A DNA stretch of 64,000 nt from positions 49,466 through 113,465 of the forward strand of contig JAITSV010000021.1 in NCBI GenBank assembly GCA_031287575.1, written 5' to 3'. The translations under genes were made by a program, and so were the position numbers. Source of the DNA: Desulfovibrio sp. (GTDB lineage Bacteria; Desulfobacterota; Desulfovibrionia; Desulfovibrionales; Desulfovibrionaceae). Every line of letters starts with the position of its first letter. Positions within the stretch are counted from its first letter, which is position 1. Positions 26,880-34,639 of the stretch are shown here, in pieces. The notes under the pieces are model-generated. The model made no database searches and was not told where the DNA came from. It was given only the letters and a program-made list of their open reading frames with translations.

Positions 26880-27908
26880 TCAGGCAATCAGGATGTTCAT
26901 GGGCGGCAGCAGGCTGCGCAGCACGTAGGTGCGGTGCACCTCCGCCGCGCGCACGAACCGGCAGAACGGCATGGTCACGGCGTCGGTACAGCTATGTGCG
27001 ACAGAACATGCGTTATCCCAGTCCGTGCCGTCATAGTCGGGAATTACCGCACGCAGTCTTGGAACCATGCCGGACGTAAGGGCATCCTTCCAGCGATCAC
27101 AGCGATCTTCCATCGGTCCCTGATGCGCGAGAATGGACACTATGCCCGCCTCTATGGCTGCGAAGGAAACCCCCGCGTTGGCGGCCATGCCCTTTCGCTG
27201 GGCAAGCCTGGAAAAATCCGCGTGCAGGGCGCGGCAGGCCTCCAGAAACGTCGCGGGGTTGTCGCGCGGCGCGAGGCGCCCGTCTTCATAGGTGAACCGC
27301 CACTTCAGGTACGGCCTGTCCGGCCACGTGGCGACCCCGGCGTGGCCCAGCCCCCGGCTGCCCAATTGGGCTGTCTTTGCAAGAAAATTGTCCTTCTTCT
27401 CCTCGATGCGCTCCCGCTCGCTGTCACTGATGTCCATCGTGATGTCGAGGCTGCCCCACTCCACATGGTTGAGATCGGAACTGATCCCCGAGAACCCGTA
27501 GTGCGCGAAGGTATCGGCGTACACGTGCGCGGCCACCCCGATCAATTCGGGAAGGATGTCCTCTGCCGGATAGGCAAGATGGTGCTCCATCATGCTACGG
27601 CTCGCCGCGCTGTTCTTTTCGCAGACCAGGCGCGGCTCGTAGCTGCTTCCCGTACCCCCCGGCAGGAAATGGAACGGAACCCAGATCAATCGCTGATGAT
27701 CGGGATCGAGGTTGCCTGCAATGTTCGCGGTGTGATGGCAGGTCGGAAAGACGGACAGGTGCCCGCCATCCGGTAATGGCTCGTCGAACTCGCGGGCGAA
27801 GTCATCCACCAACTGCGACGACGTGGCGACGCGCAAGGCGATGTCGGGCGCGAGACCCGCGGCCCGGGCCAAAACGTACATTCCCTCGTAGTGCATGTCC
27901 CTTTGCAT
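26880..27908 (-). CDS. DUF6765-like conserved protein
   Basis: The 342-residue protein begins MQRDMHYEGMYVLARAAGL, the start typical of a family of uncharacterised proteins (DUF6765, assigned from memory). His/Asp-rich motifs (HLSVFPTCHHTANIAG, IGVAAHVYADTFAHYGFSGI) resemble metal sites of zinc-dependent phospholipase C-like folds, so a metal-dependent hydrolase is possible. GGGAGGC before ATG 27908 fixes the start; an in-frame upstream ATG at 27971 is less likely. Confidence 0.7.
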   Translation of the reverse strand: MQRDMHYEGMYVLARAAGLAPDIALRVATSSQLVDDFAREFDEPLPDGGHLSVFPTCHHTANIAGNLDPDHQRLIWVPFHFLPGGTGSSYEPRLVCEKNSAASRSMMEHHLAYPAEDILPELIGVAAHVYADTFAHYGFSGISSDLNHVEWGSLDITMDISDSERERIEEKKDNFLAKTAQLGSRGLGHAGVATWPDRPYLKWRFTYEDGRLAPRDNPATFLEACRALHADFSRLAQRKGMAANAGVSFAAIEAGIVSILAHQGPMEDRCDRWKDALTSGMVPRLRAVIPDYDGTDWDNACSVAHSCTDAVTMPFCRFVRAAEVHRTYVLRSLLPPMNILIA

Positions 27909-27999
27909 GGGTGCCTCCCGTGCGGTTCGGCCTTCCCCGTCTTGCGGTAGCACCACGAAAGCGGAATGCAACTATAATCATGCGCCGCCGCGCCCCCCG

Positions 28000-28242
28000 C
28001 TATTCCGCCCCTTCCGCCCGTCCGTCCAGACTGGGCCGGGTCCACATGCAGGCCATGCGCACCTTCTTGAGCAGGGCGCGCAGGGGCAGGTAGTCCTCCT
28101 CGCCCGCGCACACCGTCTCGAAGGCGCGGCGCACGGCGGCCTCGTCGTAGCGGCCGGGGAAGCGGGTTTCCAGATCGGCGCGCACGGCCGCCCACAGGTC
28201 GTCGTCGGAAGGATCGGGAAACACGGAAGGATCGGTGGTCAT
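28000..28242 (-). CDS. Small hypothetical protein, 80 residues
   Basis: The product is not recognised. It is acidic and soluble, with the segment DLWAAVRADLETRFPGRYDE. Its codon use matches neighbouring genes and it starts cleanly at ATG 28242. It may share a transcript with the methyltransferase upstream of it on this strand. Confidence 0.55.
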   Translation of the reverse strand: MTTDPSVFPDPSDDDLWAAVRADLETRFPGRYDEAAVRRAFETVCAGEEDYLPLRALLKKVRMACMWTRPSLDGRAEGAE

Positions 28243-28414
28243 GGCAATCTGCTCGCGGGGTAGGTTCGTGCCGCCGTGGGTCCATGCTCCGGGTGGCTCC
28301 GGTGGCTCTGTGAGCCGAAGGCCCGGCGGCCTCGTGATGCGGCCTGCATGGACGGCGCGGCGGCGCGGAGTTCGGGGTTCGGGGGTCGGGGGTCAGGGGT
28401 CGAATGACGAAAGG

Positions 28415-29146
28415 CTACGCCGGGTCCGGCAGCCGCAGTACCAGCAGCAGCCGTTCCGGGTTGCGGGGCTTGTTGACGAATTCGTGGCGGGCCACCCGCC
28501 AGCGGTTCCAGTCCAGCGAGGCAAGGCGACGGTCCAGCGCGGCGGCCTCGTCCGCACCGCCGGGATGCCCGGCGTAGACATGCAATGAAACCACTCCGCC
28601 CGGCACCATCAGCGGCAGCAGGGCCTCCAGCGCCGTCAGGGTGGTCTCCGGCCGGGTGGTCACGCTGCGGTCGCTGCCGGGCAGAAAGCCCAGGTTGAAC
28701 ATGGCCGCCGTGATGCGGGGCGGCCAGCCCCCGTGGGACGCCAGCGCCGCCGCCAGTTCCTCGTGCCCCCGGCCATGCAGCGCCACCCGCTCCTCCAACC
28801 CCTCCGCCGCCAGCCGTTCCGCCGTGCGGGCCAGCGCCCTGGGCTGCACGTCGAAGGCGTGCACCAGTCCGCGCGCCCCCACCAGCCGGGCCAGGAACAA
28901 CGTATCGTGACCGTTGCCCGCCGTGCCGTCCACGGCCACGGGCCAAGGGGCATCACCTGTCGCATCGCCCGTCACGGCACCAGACGCCCCCACTGCCACG
29001 CCGCCCGTCACGGCTTCCGCCAGCGCACGGGCCACCGCCTGCTGCGATAACTCGCGCAGGGCAGGCAATCCATCACCGCCCGAGCAGCCCGACAACTCCA
29101 TGAACGGGCCTGACAGGACGGCATCATCGGAACCGGAACGGATCAT
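28415..29146 (-). CDS. MnmM/YtqB-type SAM-dependent methyltransferase
   Basis: This 243-residue class I methyltransferase has the SAM motif VDGTAGNGHDTLFLARLVG, then HAFDVQPRAL, the family motif AMFNLGFLPGSD and VSLHVYAGHPGGADEA. These are hallmarks of the YtqB family, whose B. subtilis member (MnmM) methylates the wobble-uridine modification nm5(s2)U in tRNA; older annotations say rRNA methylase. An Ala/Gly-rich N-terminal stretch of about 70 residues is unusual. GGAGGT before ATG 29146 supports the start. Confidence 0.8.
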   Translation of the reverse strand: MIRSGSDDAVLSGPFMELSGCSGGDGLPALRELSQQAVARALAEAVTGGVAVGASGAVTGDATGDAPWPVAVDGTAGNGHDTLFLARLVGARGLVHAFDVQPRALARTAERLAAEGLEERVALHGRGHEELAAALASHGGWPPRITAAMFNLGFLPGSDRSVTTRPETTLTALEALLPLMVPGGVVSLHVYAGHPGGADEAAALDRRLASLDWNRWRVARHEFVNKPRNPERLLLVLRLPDPA

Positions 29147-29231
29147 GCGCACCTCCGGCACCGTGGTACGCCACCCGGCCCCCGGACGACAAGCACCCAG
29201 CAGGAGCGCACGCCCACGCGGGCACGGGCTT

Positions 29232-29255
29232 GTGCAGATGTGCAACATGCTGCAC
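29232..29255. promoter_or_regulatory. Near-palindromic candidate enhancer of the 29344 promoter
   Basis: GTGCAG ... CTGCAC arms enclose a central ATGTGCAACAT dyad, about 90 bp upstream of a sigma-54 promoter. This fits an activator site by spacing. The cognate activator is unknown. Confidence 0.4.
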
Positions 29256-29343
29256 CGCTCCTGTGCCGCCGTTTGCACCTTCGTCATCCCGTCCGCAACG
29301 GAAGAACTTCCACAACATACCGAACATGCAGATGAAGCATGTT

Positions 29344-29359
29344 TGGCACGGTCCCTGCT
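29344..29359 (+). promoter_or_regulatory. sigma-54 promoter of the 61-residue protein gene
   Basis: TGGCACGGTCCCTGCT matches TGGCACG-N4-TTGCW except for one base, with correct GG-GC spacing. Transcription would begin near 29370, 28 bases before the start codon. Confidence 0.8.
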
Positions 29360-29397
29360 AACCTTGTGGCGTAACGGAACAAGGAGCCACAACAGAC

Positions 29398-29583
29398 ATG
29401 CACACTCCGGAAATTTGCCGCAACGCAGCGGCAACCCCTCCTCCCCTGGATGCCCTTATCGATGCCCTTCCCGAAGAAGACAAGGAAGCCGTCGTGGCCC
29501 TGGCGGCCCTCTGGCGGGAAGCGCAGCGCATATCCCCGGCGTCCCCGTCCATCCTGGACATCCCCACCGTCAGCTTCAGCTAG
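29398..29583 (+). CDS. Small sigma-54-controlled protein, 61 residues
   Basis: The product is not recognised. It begins MHTPEICRNAAAT and contains a helical acidic core (LDALIDALPEEDKEAVVALA). AAGGAG lies nine bases before the ATG. A strong sigma-54 promoter and a downstream hairpin frame it as a monocistronic unit, which argues that it is real. It has no signal peptide or membrane segment. Confidence 0.7.
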   Translation: MHTPEICRNAAATPPPLDALIDALPEEDKEAVVALAALWREAQRISPASPSILDIPTVSFS

Positions 29584-29631
29584 CTGACCTCCTCTGCCCC
29601 CGCCGGCAAACCGGGCGAGCGGTTTCCGGCA

Positions 29632-29659
29632 CCGGGGAGGCCCGCACGGGCCTCCCCGG
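29632..29659 (+). terminator. Hairpin after the small sigma-54 gene
   Basis: CCGGGGAGGCCCG and CGGGCCTCCCCGG form a perfect 13-bp stem with a 2-base loop. There is no T run. Confidence 0.55.
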
Positions 29660-29939
29660 CCCCTCCTCACCCCCACGCACGCCCCGGCCCGCCATCCCGC
29701 GCGGGCCAATAACGCACGGTGCCCCCCCGTGCGTTTCGTGCTTTGCGCCCCCCCCCCACGGGGGTGCAGCCGCCTGCATTTTCCCCCTTTGCCACGCCAG
29801 CCAACCCGTGGCACCCCCGCGAGCGCATATCCACGCCTGTTTACCGCCGCCTCTGGCCCCGGCGCGCATCGTGTCGTATAGTTGGGAAAGGTGTCGCTCA
29901 CCGGCCCGCCGCCGCGGGCCGCAACTCCCGAGGTGGACC
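29660..29939. other. Non-coding stretch before the ADP-ribosylglycohydrolase gene
   Basis: GC-rich DNA with runs of C and no credible gene. The tail (GAGGTGGACC) is the ribosome site of the next gene. Confidence 0.4.
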
Positions 29940-30848
29940 ATGAGCAGGATACGCAGCGCCATTCTGGCGTCGCTGGCGGCGGATGCACTGTCGCTGGGGG
30001 CGCACTGGGAATACGATCAGGGGCGCATCGTGCGCCAGCTGGGCCGGGTGACCGATCTGCTGCCGCCCACCCTCAACGACTACCATAACGGCAAGGGCGC
30101 GGGCGCCCAGTCGCACTACGGCGACCAGACCCTGCTGCTGCTTCGCTCGGTGGCGGCCAAGGGGGCCTTCGACCTGGCCGATTTTGCCGGACGCTGGCGC
30201 GGCCTGATGGAGGGCGGCTACACCGGCTACATGGACAAGGCCAGCCGCGAGGCGCTGGCCAACTTCGCCGCCGGGCGCGCGCCCGAACAGACCGGCGCCG
30301 CCACCAACGACTTTGCCGGGGCGGCCCGCATGGCTCCGCTGCTGGCCGTTCTGAGTAGTGACGAGGAAGGGCTGGTCAACGCCGCGCGCGCCCAGACCCT
30401 GATGACCCACGGCAGCCCGGTCATTGCCGACGGCGCGGAATTCATGGCCCGTGCCGCCGCCGCCCTGCTGCACGGGGCGGACATGCGCGGTGCCTTCGAC
30501 CATGCCGCCACGGCCCGCTACGCGGCCCTGCCCGCCGAAGACTGGCTGGCCTTCGCCGACATGTCCCTGAGCGAGGACACCCCCGCCGCCATCGCCCGCT
30601 TCGGGCAGTCGTGCGGCATGCAGGGGGCCTTTCTGGGGGTGGTGCACACGGCCCTGAAGCACGAGGCCGACCCGGAAACCGGACTCATCGACAACGTCAT
30701 GGCCGGGGGCGATTCGTGCGCGCGCGGCCTTGCCATCGGCATGCTGTTCGGCGCGCGGCACGGCCTTGGCTGGATGCCCGAACGCTGGCTGGCCCCGCTG
30801 GTGGCGCGGGCCGAGATCGAGGCGGCGTTGGACACGCTGGGCGTGTAA
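29940..30848 (+). CDS. ADP-ribosylglycohydrolase-family protein
   Basis: The 302-residue protein has the family's N-terminal metal/substrate motif ADALSLGAHWEYD, the downstream SHYGDQTLLLL acidic motif and the C-terminal GGDSCARGLAIGMLFGA. Members remove ADP-ribose from proteins (for example DraG on nitrogenase reductase) or act on related substrates. The typical GGDxD is GGDSC here, so one metal ligand may differ. No DraT partner is visible. GAGGTGGACC precedes ATG 29940. Confidence 0.8.
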   Translation: MSRIRSAILASLAADALSLGAHWEYDQGRIVRQLGRVTDLLPPTLNDYHNGKGAGAQSHYGDQTLLLLRSVAAKGAFDLADFAGRWRGLMEGGYTGYMDKASREALANFAAGRAPEQTGAATNDFAGAARMAPLLAVLSSDEEGLVNAARAQTLMTHGSPVIADGAEFMARAAAALLHGADMRGAFDHAATARYAALPAEDWLAFADMSLSEDTPAAIARFGQSCGMQGAFLGVVHTALKHEADPETGLIDNVMAGGDSCARGLAIGMLFGARHGLGWMPERWLAPLVARAEIEAALDTLGV

Positions 30849-30854
30849 AACGAA

Positions 30855-31016
30855 CGGGGGGAAGGGGGCTTTACTCGTTGCGGTCGCCATCCGTAAGACT
30901 CGCGCGTTGCGTACGATGGCCGTAGGGCTCGCAGGCTCGCCAACGGCCACGCTTCGCGCCCTTCGGGTCGATCTACGCGCTCACCTAACGGCTGCCGCAA
31001 AGCCCCCTTCCCCCCG
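30855..31016 (+). repeat. 3'-end hairpin repeat, family A copy 2
   Basis: Perfect 18-bp arms (30855-30872, 30999-31016) enclose 126 bases, starting 7 bases after the upstream stop codon. The loop shares CGTTGCGGTC, CATCCGTAAG, CGCGCGTTGCG and CTAACGGCTGCCGCAAA with the copy after cobT, and has about 80 additional bases in the middle. Gene-sense orientation is the same in both copies. Confidence 0.75.
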
Positions 31017-31102
31017 ACCCCCATCCCGCAAACTTTTCGGTTGGGGTTTCGTAATCAGCAAAGGGTGTGCATGGATGCCGAAAAACCGGCCTGCAACGGC
31101 AC

Positions 31103-31597
31103 CTACTGCACGGAATCGCAGTCGGGCGCGGTGCGGGTGGAGGCGTCCTTCAGCTCGTTCATGTATTCCTTGACCTTGTCCGAGCGCTTCCATTCCGCGT
31201 ACAGTTCCTGCCATTTGCGCAGATCCATGAAGCTCTTGTCCAGCTGCTCCTCGTGCGACTGCACCCAGATGTTGAACAGCTGCATCTCGAACTGGAACAG
31301 GCTGCTGTCGAAGACCTTCTCGGAACTGCCCGCCTTCATGCGCGAACCGTCCACGTCCGACGCCACGAAGCTGCACACCGCATCGCGCGAGGTTTCGTAG
31401 GTGATCTCCTTGTTGTTCAGCAGCTCCAGCAGCCCGAACAGGTGGGGATATTCCTCGCGGATGCGCTTTTCCGCCGTTTCCGGCACGCGAATGAACAGCT
31501 TTTCGCCTTCTTCGGTGATGAAATAGAAGCGCAGCCAGTTTTCGAACATCAGCACTTCGCTGACGGCATGGATGGCGGTGACGAATTCCGCGGACAT
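31103..31597 (-). CDS. Conserved hypothetical protein, 164 residues
   Basis: The product is not recognised. It is soluble, helical and charged (MSAEFVTAIHAVSEVLMFEN, FYFITEEGEKLFIRVPETAE, QLFNIWVQSHEEQLDKSFMD), with no signal or membrane segment. AAGGAG five bases before ATG 31597 supports the start over GTG 31603. It stands alone. Confidence 0.75.
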   Translation of the reverse strand: MSAEFVTAIHAVSEVLMFENWLRFYFITEEGEKLFIRVPETAEKRIREEYPHLFGLLELLNNKEITYETSRDAVCSFVASDVDGSRMKAGSSEKVFDSSLFQFEMQLFNIWVQSHEEQLDKSFMDLRKWQELYAEWKRSDKVKEYMNELKDASTRTAPDCDSVQ

Positions 31598-31829
31598 GGA
31601 CACTCCTTGGCGTGTTCACCCTTGCCGCCGGATTTGCCGGGGCGGGGTTCGTGGTCTTCGATGGCCCGCAATCGCACTGGACCGAACGAAATCGGGGCGT
31701 GGTGCGGCGCGCGGCGGGGCACCCGCACTATGGTGACGGCAGGGCCGCTCGTCAAGTCCGTTTTTTCACAAGCGGCAAAAGAACGATAACAGGCCGGACG
31801 ATCCCCCGACGCAACGCACGTCGTTGCAG

Positions 31830-32882
31830 CTACCCAGCCGCCCGCACCAGCGATTCCGGCGTATGAAGGTGGCAGCGGGCATGCTGCCCCTCGGCCACGG
31901 CATGCCAGCCGGGCACCTGGCGGCGGCACACATCCATGACCTGCGGGCAGCGCGGATGAAAGGGACAGCCGGGCGGCGGGGCGATGGGGCTGGGCAGGTC
32001 GCCGGACAGGGCCGGGTGCTCGGTGCGGCGGGACGGGTCGCGCACGGGCACGGACGCCAGCAGGGCGCGGGTGTACGGGTGTGCGGGCGCGGCGAACAAC
32101 ACGTCGCGCGGGGCTTCCTCCACCACCTTGCCAAGGTACATCACGGCCACGTGGTCGCTCATGTGGCCCACCACGCCAAGGTCGTGCGAAATGAACAGGT
32201 AGGCAAGGCCCATGTGTTCCTGCAACTCGCGCAGCAGGTTCAGCACCTGCGCCTGCACGGATGCATCCAGCGAGGATACCGGCTCGTCGCACACCACAAG
32301 GGCCGGGTGGGTGATCAGGGCGCGGGCCACGGCCACGCGCTGGCGCTGGCCACCGGAAAATTCGTGCGGGTAGCGGTCTGCGTGTTCCGCGCGCAGGCCC
32401 ACCAGTTGCAGCATGTCCGCCACCTTGGCGCGCCGTTCCGCACCGGGCACCCCGGCCACGGCCAGCGCCTCTCCTATGGAAGCCCCCACGGTACGGCGCG
32501 GGTTCAGCGACGAGAAGGGGTCCTGAAAGACCATCTGCACCAGTTGCGCGGCTTCGGCGCGTGAAATGGACGGGCCGCTGGCAGAACCGGGGCCAGAGCC
32601 GGAAGAGGCAGCGCCGCCATTCGTGGCGTCGCTGCCCGTGCCCGCGAACAGGCGGCCATCCAGCAGCACCTGCCCCGCGCTGGGGGGCAGCAGCCCCACC
32701 ACCATGCGGGCCAGGGTGGACTTGCCGCAGCCGCTTTCGCCCACCAGTCCCAGGGTGCGTCCCCGGTCCAGGGTCAGCGACACGCCGTCCACGGCGCGCA
32801 GCACGGCGGGCGTGGGGTCGAACATGCCCCGGCGCACGGTGAAGTGGCGGCTGATGCCGCGCAGTTCCAGAAGCGGTGCTAT
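31830..32882 (-). CDS. Oligopeptide-type ABC ATPase (DppF class), apparently with an AUA start
   Basis: The protein resembles DppF/OppF: Walker [10 protein letters not shown], signature EFSGGQRQRVAVARAL, Walker B VVCDEPVSSLD, switch [10 protein letters not shown] and the Cys-containing C-terminal extension (PPGCPFHPRCPQVMDVC). The conserved N-terminus (APLLELRGISRHFTV) extends upstream of the first usual start codon, GTG 32837. The only codon placed correctly after AGGAG is ATA at 32882-32880. Either AUA is used, or GTG 32837 gives a shortened protein, or there is a sequence error. A Ser/Gly-rich insert follows Walker A. No permease gene adjoins it in this window. Confidence 0.8.
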   Translation of the reverse strand: MAPLLELRGISRHFTVRRGMFDPTPAVLRAVDGVSLTLDRGRTLGLVGESGCGKSTLARMVVGLLPPSAGQVLLDGRLFAGTGSDATNGGAASSGSGPGSASGPSISRAEAAQLVQMVFQDPFSSLNPRRTVGASIGEALAVAGVPGAERRAKVADMLQLVGLRAEHADRYPHEFSGGQRQRVAVARALITHPALVVCDEPVSSLDASVQAQVLNLLRELQEHMGLAYLFISHDLGVVGHMSDHVAVMYLGKVVEEAPRDVLFAAPAHPYTRALLASVPVRDPSRRTEHPALSGDLPSPIAPPPGCPFHPRCPQVMDVCRRQVPGWHAVAEGQHARCHLHTPESLVRAAG

Positions 32883-32948
32883 GGCGAATCTCCTGTGCTC
32901 ACGAAAAATGTCTGGCCGCCGATGGGCGGCGGACTGTAGCCGAACCGT

Positions 32949-33003
32949 CCGGCCCCGTCAGGCTCCATCAGGCCCCGTCCGGCCCCGTCCGGCCCCAGCA
33001 GGG
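32949..33003. repeat. GGCCCCGTCC decamer tandem repeat
   Basis: Five to six imperfect copies of a 10-bp GGCCCCGTCC-type unit lie between the ABC ATPase and the response-regulator gene. Confidence 0.6.
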
Positions 33004-33100
33004 CCGGAACGCCGTGGGCAGAATGGCACGGCGGGCGGTGGCGCGTCCAGACGGTTCCCGCCCCGCCGCCGCCCGATCCCGCCTGTCACCGCCCGTCCGG

Positions 33101-34639
33101 CTACAGCCCGTAGCGCTTCAGCTTGCGCCACAGCGAGGCGCGGTCGATGTCCAGCACCCTTGCCGCCTGCGTCCGGTTGCCGCCCGCCAGTTCCAGCACC
33201 CATTCGATGTGCGCCCGCTCGTTCTCGTCCAGGGTCATGGGGCGGCCATCAGGGGTCAGGCCTTCCCCGGCCCCGCCCGGCATGCGGGCACCCTCGTCGG
33301 CGCGCAGCACCAGCGCGGGGCCTGTCGCACTCCCGTTACCCCCAGTGCCCCCGGTTATCCCGGCCAGCGCCCGCAGGTCGGGCGGCAGGTCCGCCGGGGT
33401 GATGACGTCGCCCGCGCAGAGCACGGCGGCCCGCTCGATGATGTTGTGCAGTTCGCGCACGTTGCCCGGAAAGGGATAGCGGGACAACACGGCCAGGGTT
33501 TCCGGGGCGATGTGCGGGGCGGGCCTGCCCGTGTCGCGCGCGGCCTTTTCCGCGAAGTACTGGGCCAGCAGGGGCACGTCCTCCATGCGTTCGGCCAGCG
33601 GGGGCATGCGCAGCACCACCACGTTCAGGCGGTAGTACAGGTCGTGCCGGAAGCGCCCCGCCGCCGCCTCCGCCGCCAGGTCCTTGTTGGTGGCGGCCAG
33701 CAGGCGCACGTCCACGGGGATGTCCGCCGTGCCGCCCACCCGGCGGATGGTGCGTTCCTGCACCGCGCGCAGCAGCTTGACCTGCATGGGCAACGACATT
33801 TCACCCACCTCGTCGAGGAACAGCGTGCCGCCTTCCGCAGCCTCGAACAGCCCCTTGCGCTGGCGCACCGCGCCGGAAAAGGCCCCCTGCTCGTGGCCGA
33901 ACAGCTCGCTTTCCAGCAGTTCCTCGTTGAAGGCCCCGCAGTTGATGGCCAGAAAGCGCGCCTCTGACCGGCGACTGAACAGGTGCACCATGCGCGCGGC
34001 CAGTTCCTTGCCGGTGCCCGTCTCGCCCAGGATCAGCACGGTGACGTCCGAAGGAGCCACCTGCGCGATGGTGCGCTTCAGCGCCTGCATGCACGGGGCG
34101 GCCCCCAGCAGGGGCACGGGCAGCGACCGTTCGCGCAGTTGCTCGCGCAGGCGGGCCACCTCCTGCTTCAGGCGGCGCTTTTCCAGCGCCTTCTGCACCA
34201 GCGCCCGCGCCTCGTCCAGATCGTAGGGCTTGGGCAGGTAATGGTAGGCCCCGGCGTGCATGGCCTCCACCGCCGTCTTCACCGTGGGGTAGCCGGTGAC
34301 CACCACCACCTCGGTGTCCGGGTGGCGCAGGCGCACCGCGCGCAGCAGGTCCAGCCCGTCCATGCCCTGCATCATCAGGTCGGTGAGCACCAGGTCGAAG
34401 TCCGCCCCGGCCAGCAGTTCCAGCGCCTCCGCCCCGTTGGCGGCGGTGAACGTCTCGTGCCCCTGCCGGGCCAGCACCAGCGCCAGGTTGTCGCGGGCGA
34501 TGGCCTCGTCGTCCACCACCAGGATGCGCGCCGGGCCGGGGGTGTCCGATGCGTGCGGGGTGGCCGGAGATGGGGAGGGCGAAGGGGTGCCCGCCGTCTT
34601 CGCGATAGCGCCCGCCCTCCGTCCGGGTGCGTCGTTCAT
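33101..34639 (-). CDS. sigma-54-dependent NtrC-family response regulator
   Basis: The 512-residue protein has an N-terminal receiver domain (ILVVDDEAIARDNL, phosphoacceptor Asp87 in LVLTDLMMQGMDG). An AAA+ domain follows, with Walker A LGETGTGKE, GAFSGA in place of GAFTGA, and LFLDEVGEM. The C-terminal Fis-type helix-turn-helix is ELAGGNRTQAARVLDIDRAS. A Gly/Arg-rich linker precedes the HTH. It overlaps the kinase gene by four bases (ATGA), its obvious partner. Likely targets are the sigma-54 promoter at 38887 and the paired GTTGC sites near it. Confidence 0.93.
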   Translation of the reverse strand: MNDAPGRRAGAIAKTAGTPSPSPSPATPHASDTPGPARILVVDDEAIARDNLALVLARQGHETFTAANGAEALELLAGADFDLVLTDLMMQGMDGLDLLRAVRLRHPDTEVVVVTGYPTVKTAVEAMHAGAYHYLPKPYDLDEARALVQKALEKRRLKQEVARLREQLRERSLPVPLLGAAPCMQALKRTIAQVAPSDVTVLILGETGTGKELAARMVHLFSRRSEARFLAINCGAFNEELLESELFGHEQGAFSGAVRQRKGLFEAAEGGTLFLDEVGEMSLPMQVKLLRAVQERTIRRVGGTADIPVDVRLLAATNKDLAAEAAAGRFRHDLYYRLNVVVLRMPPLAERMEDVPLLAQYFAEKAARDTGRPAPHIAPETLAVLSRYPFPGNVRELHNIIERAAVLCAGDVITPADLPPDLRALAGITGGTGGNGSATGPALVLRADEGARMPGGAGEGLTPDGRPMTLDENERAHIEWVLELAGGNRTQAARVLDIDRASLWRKLKRYGL

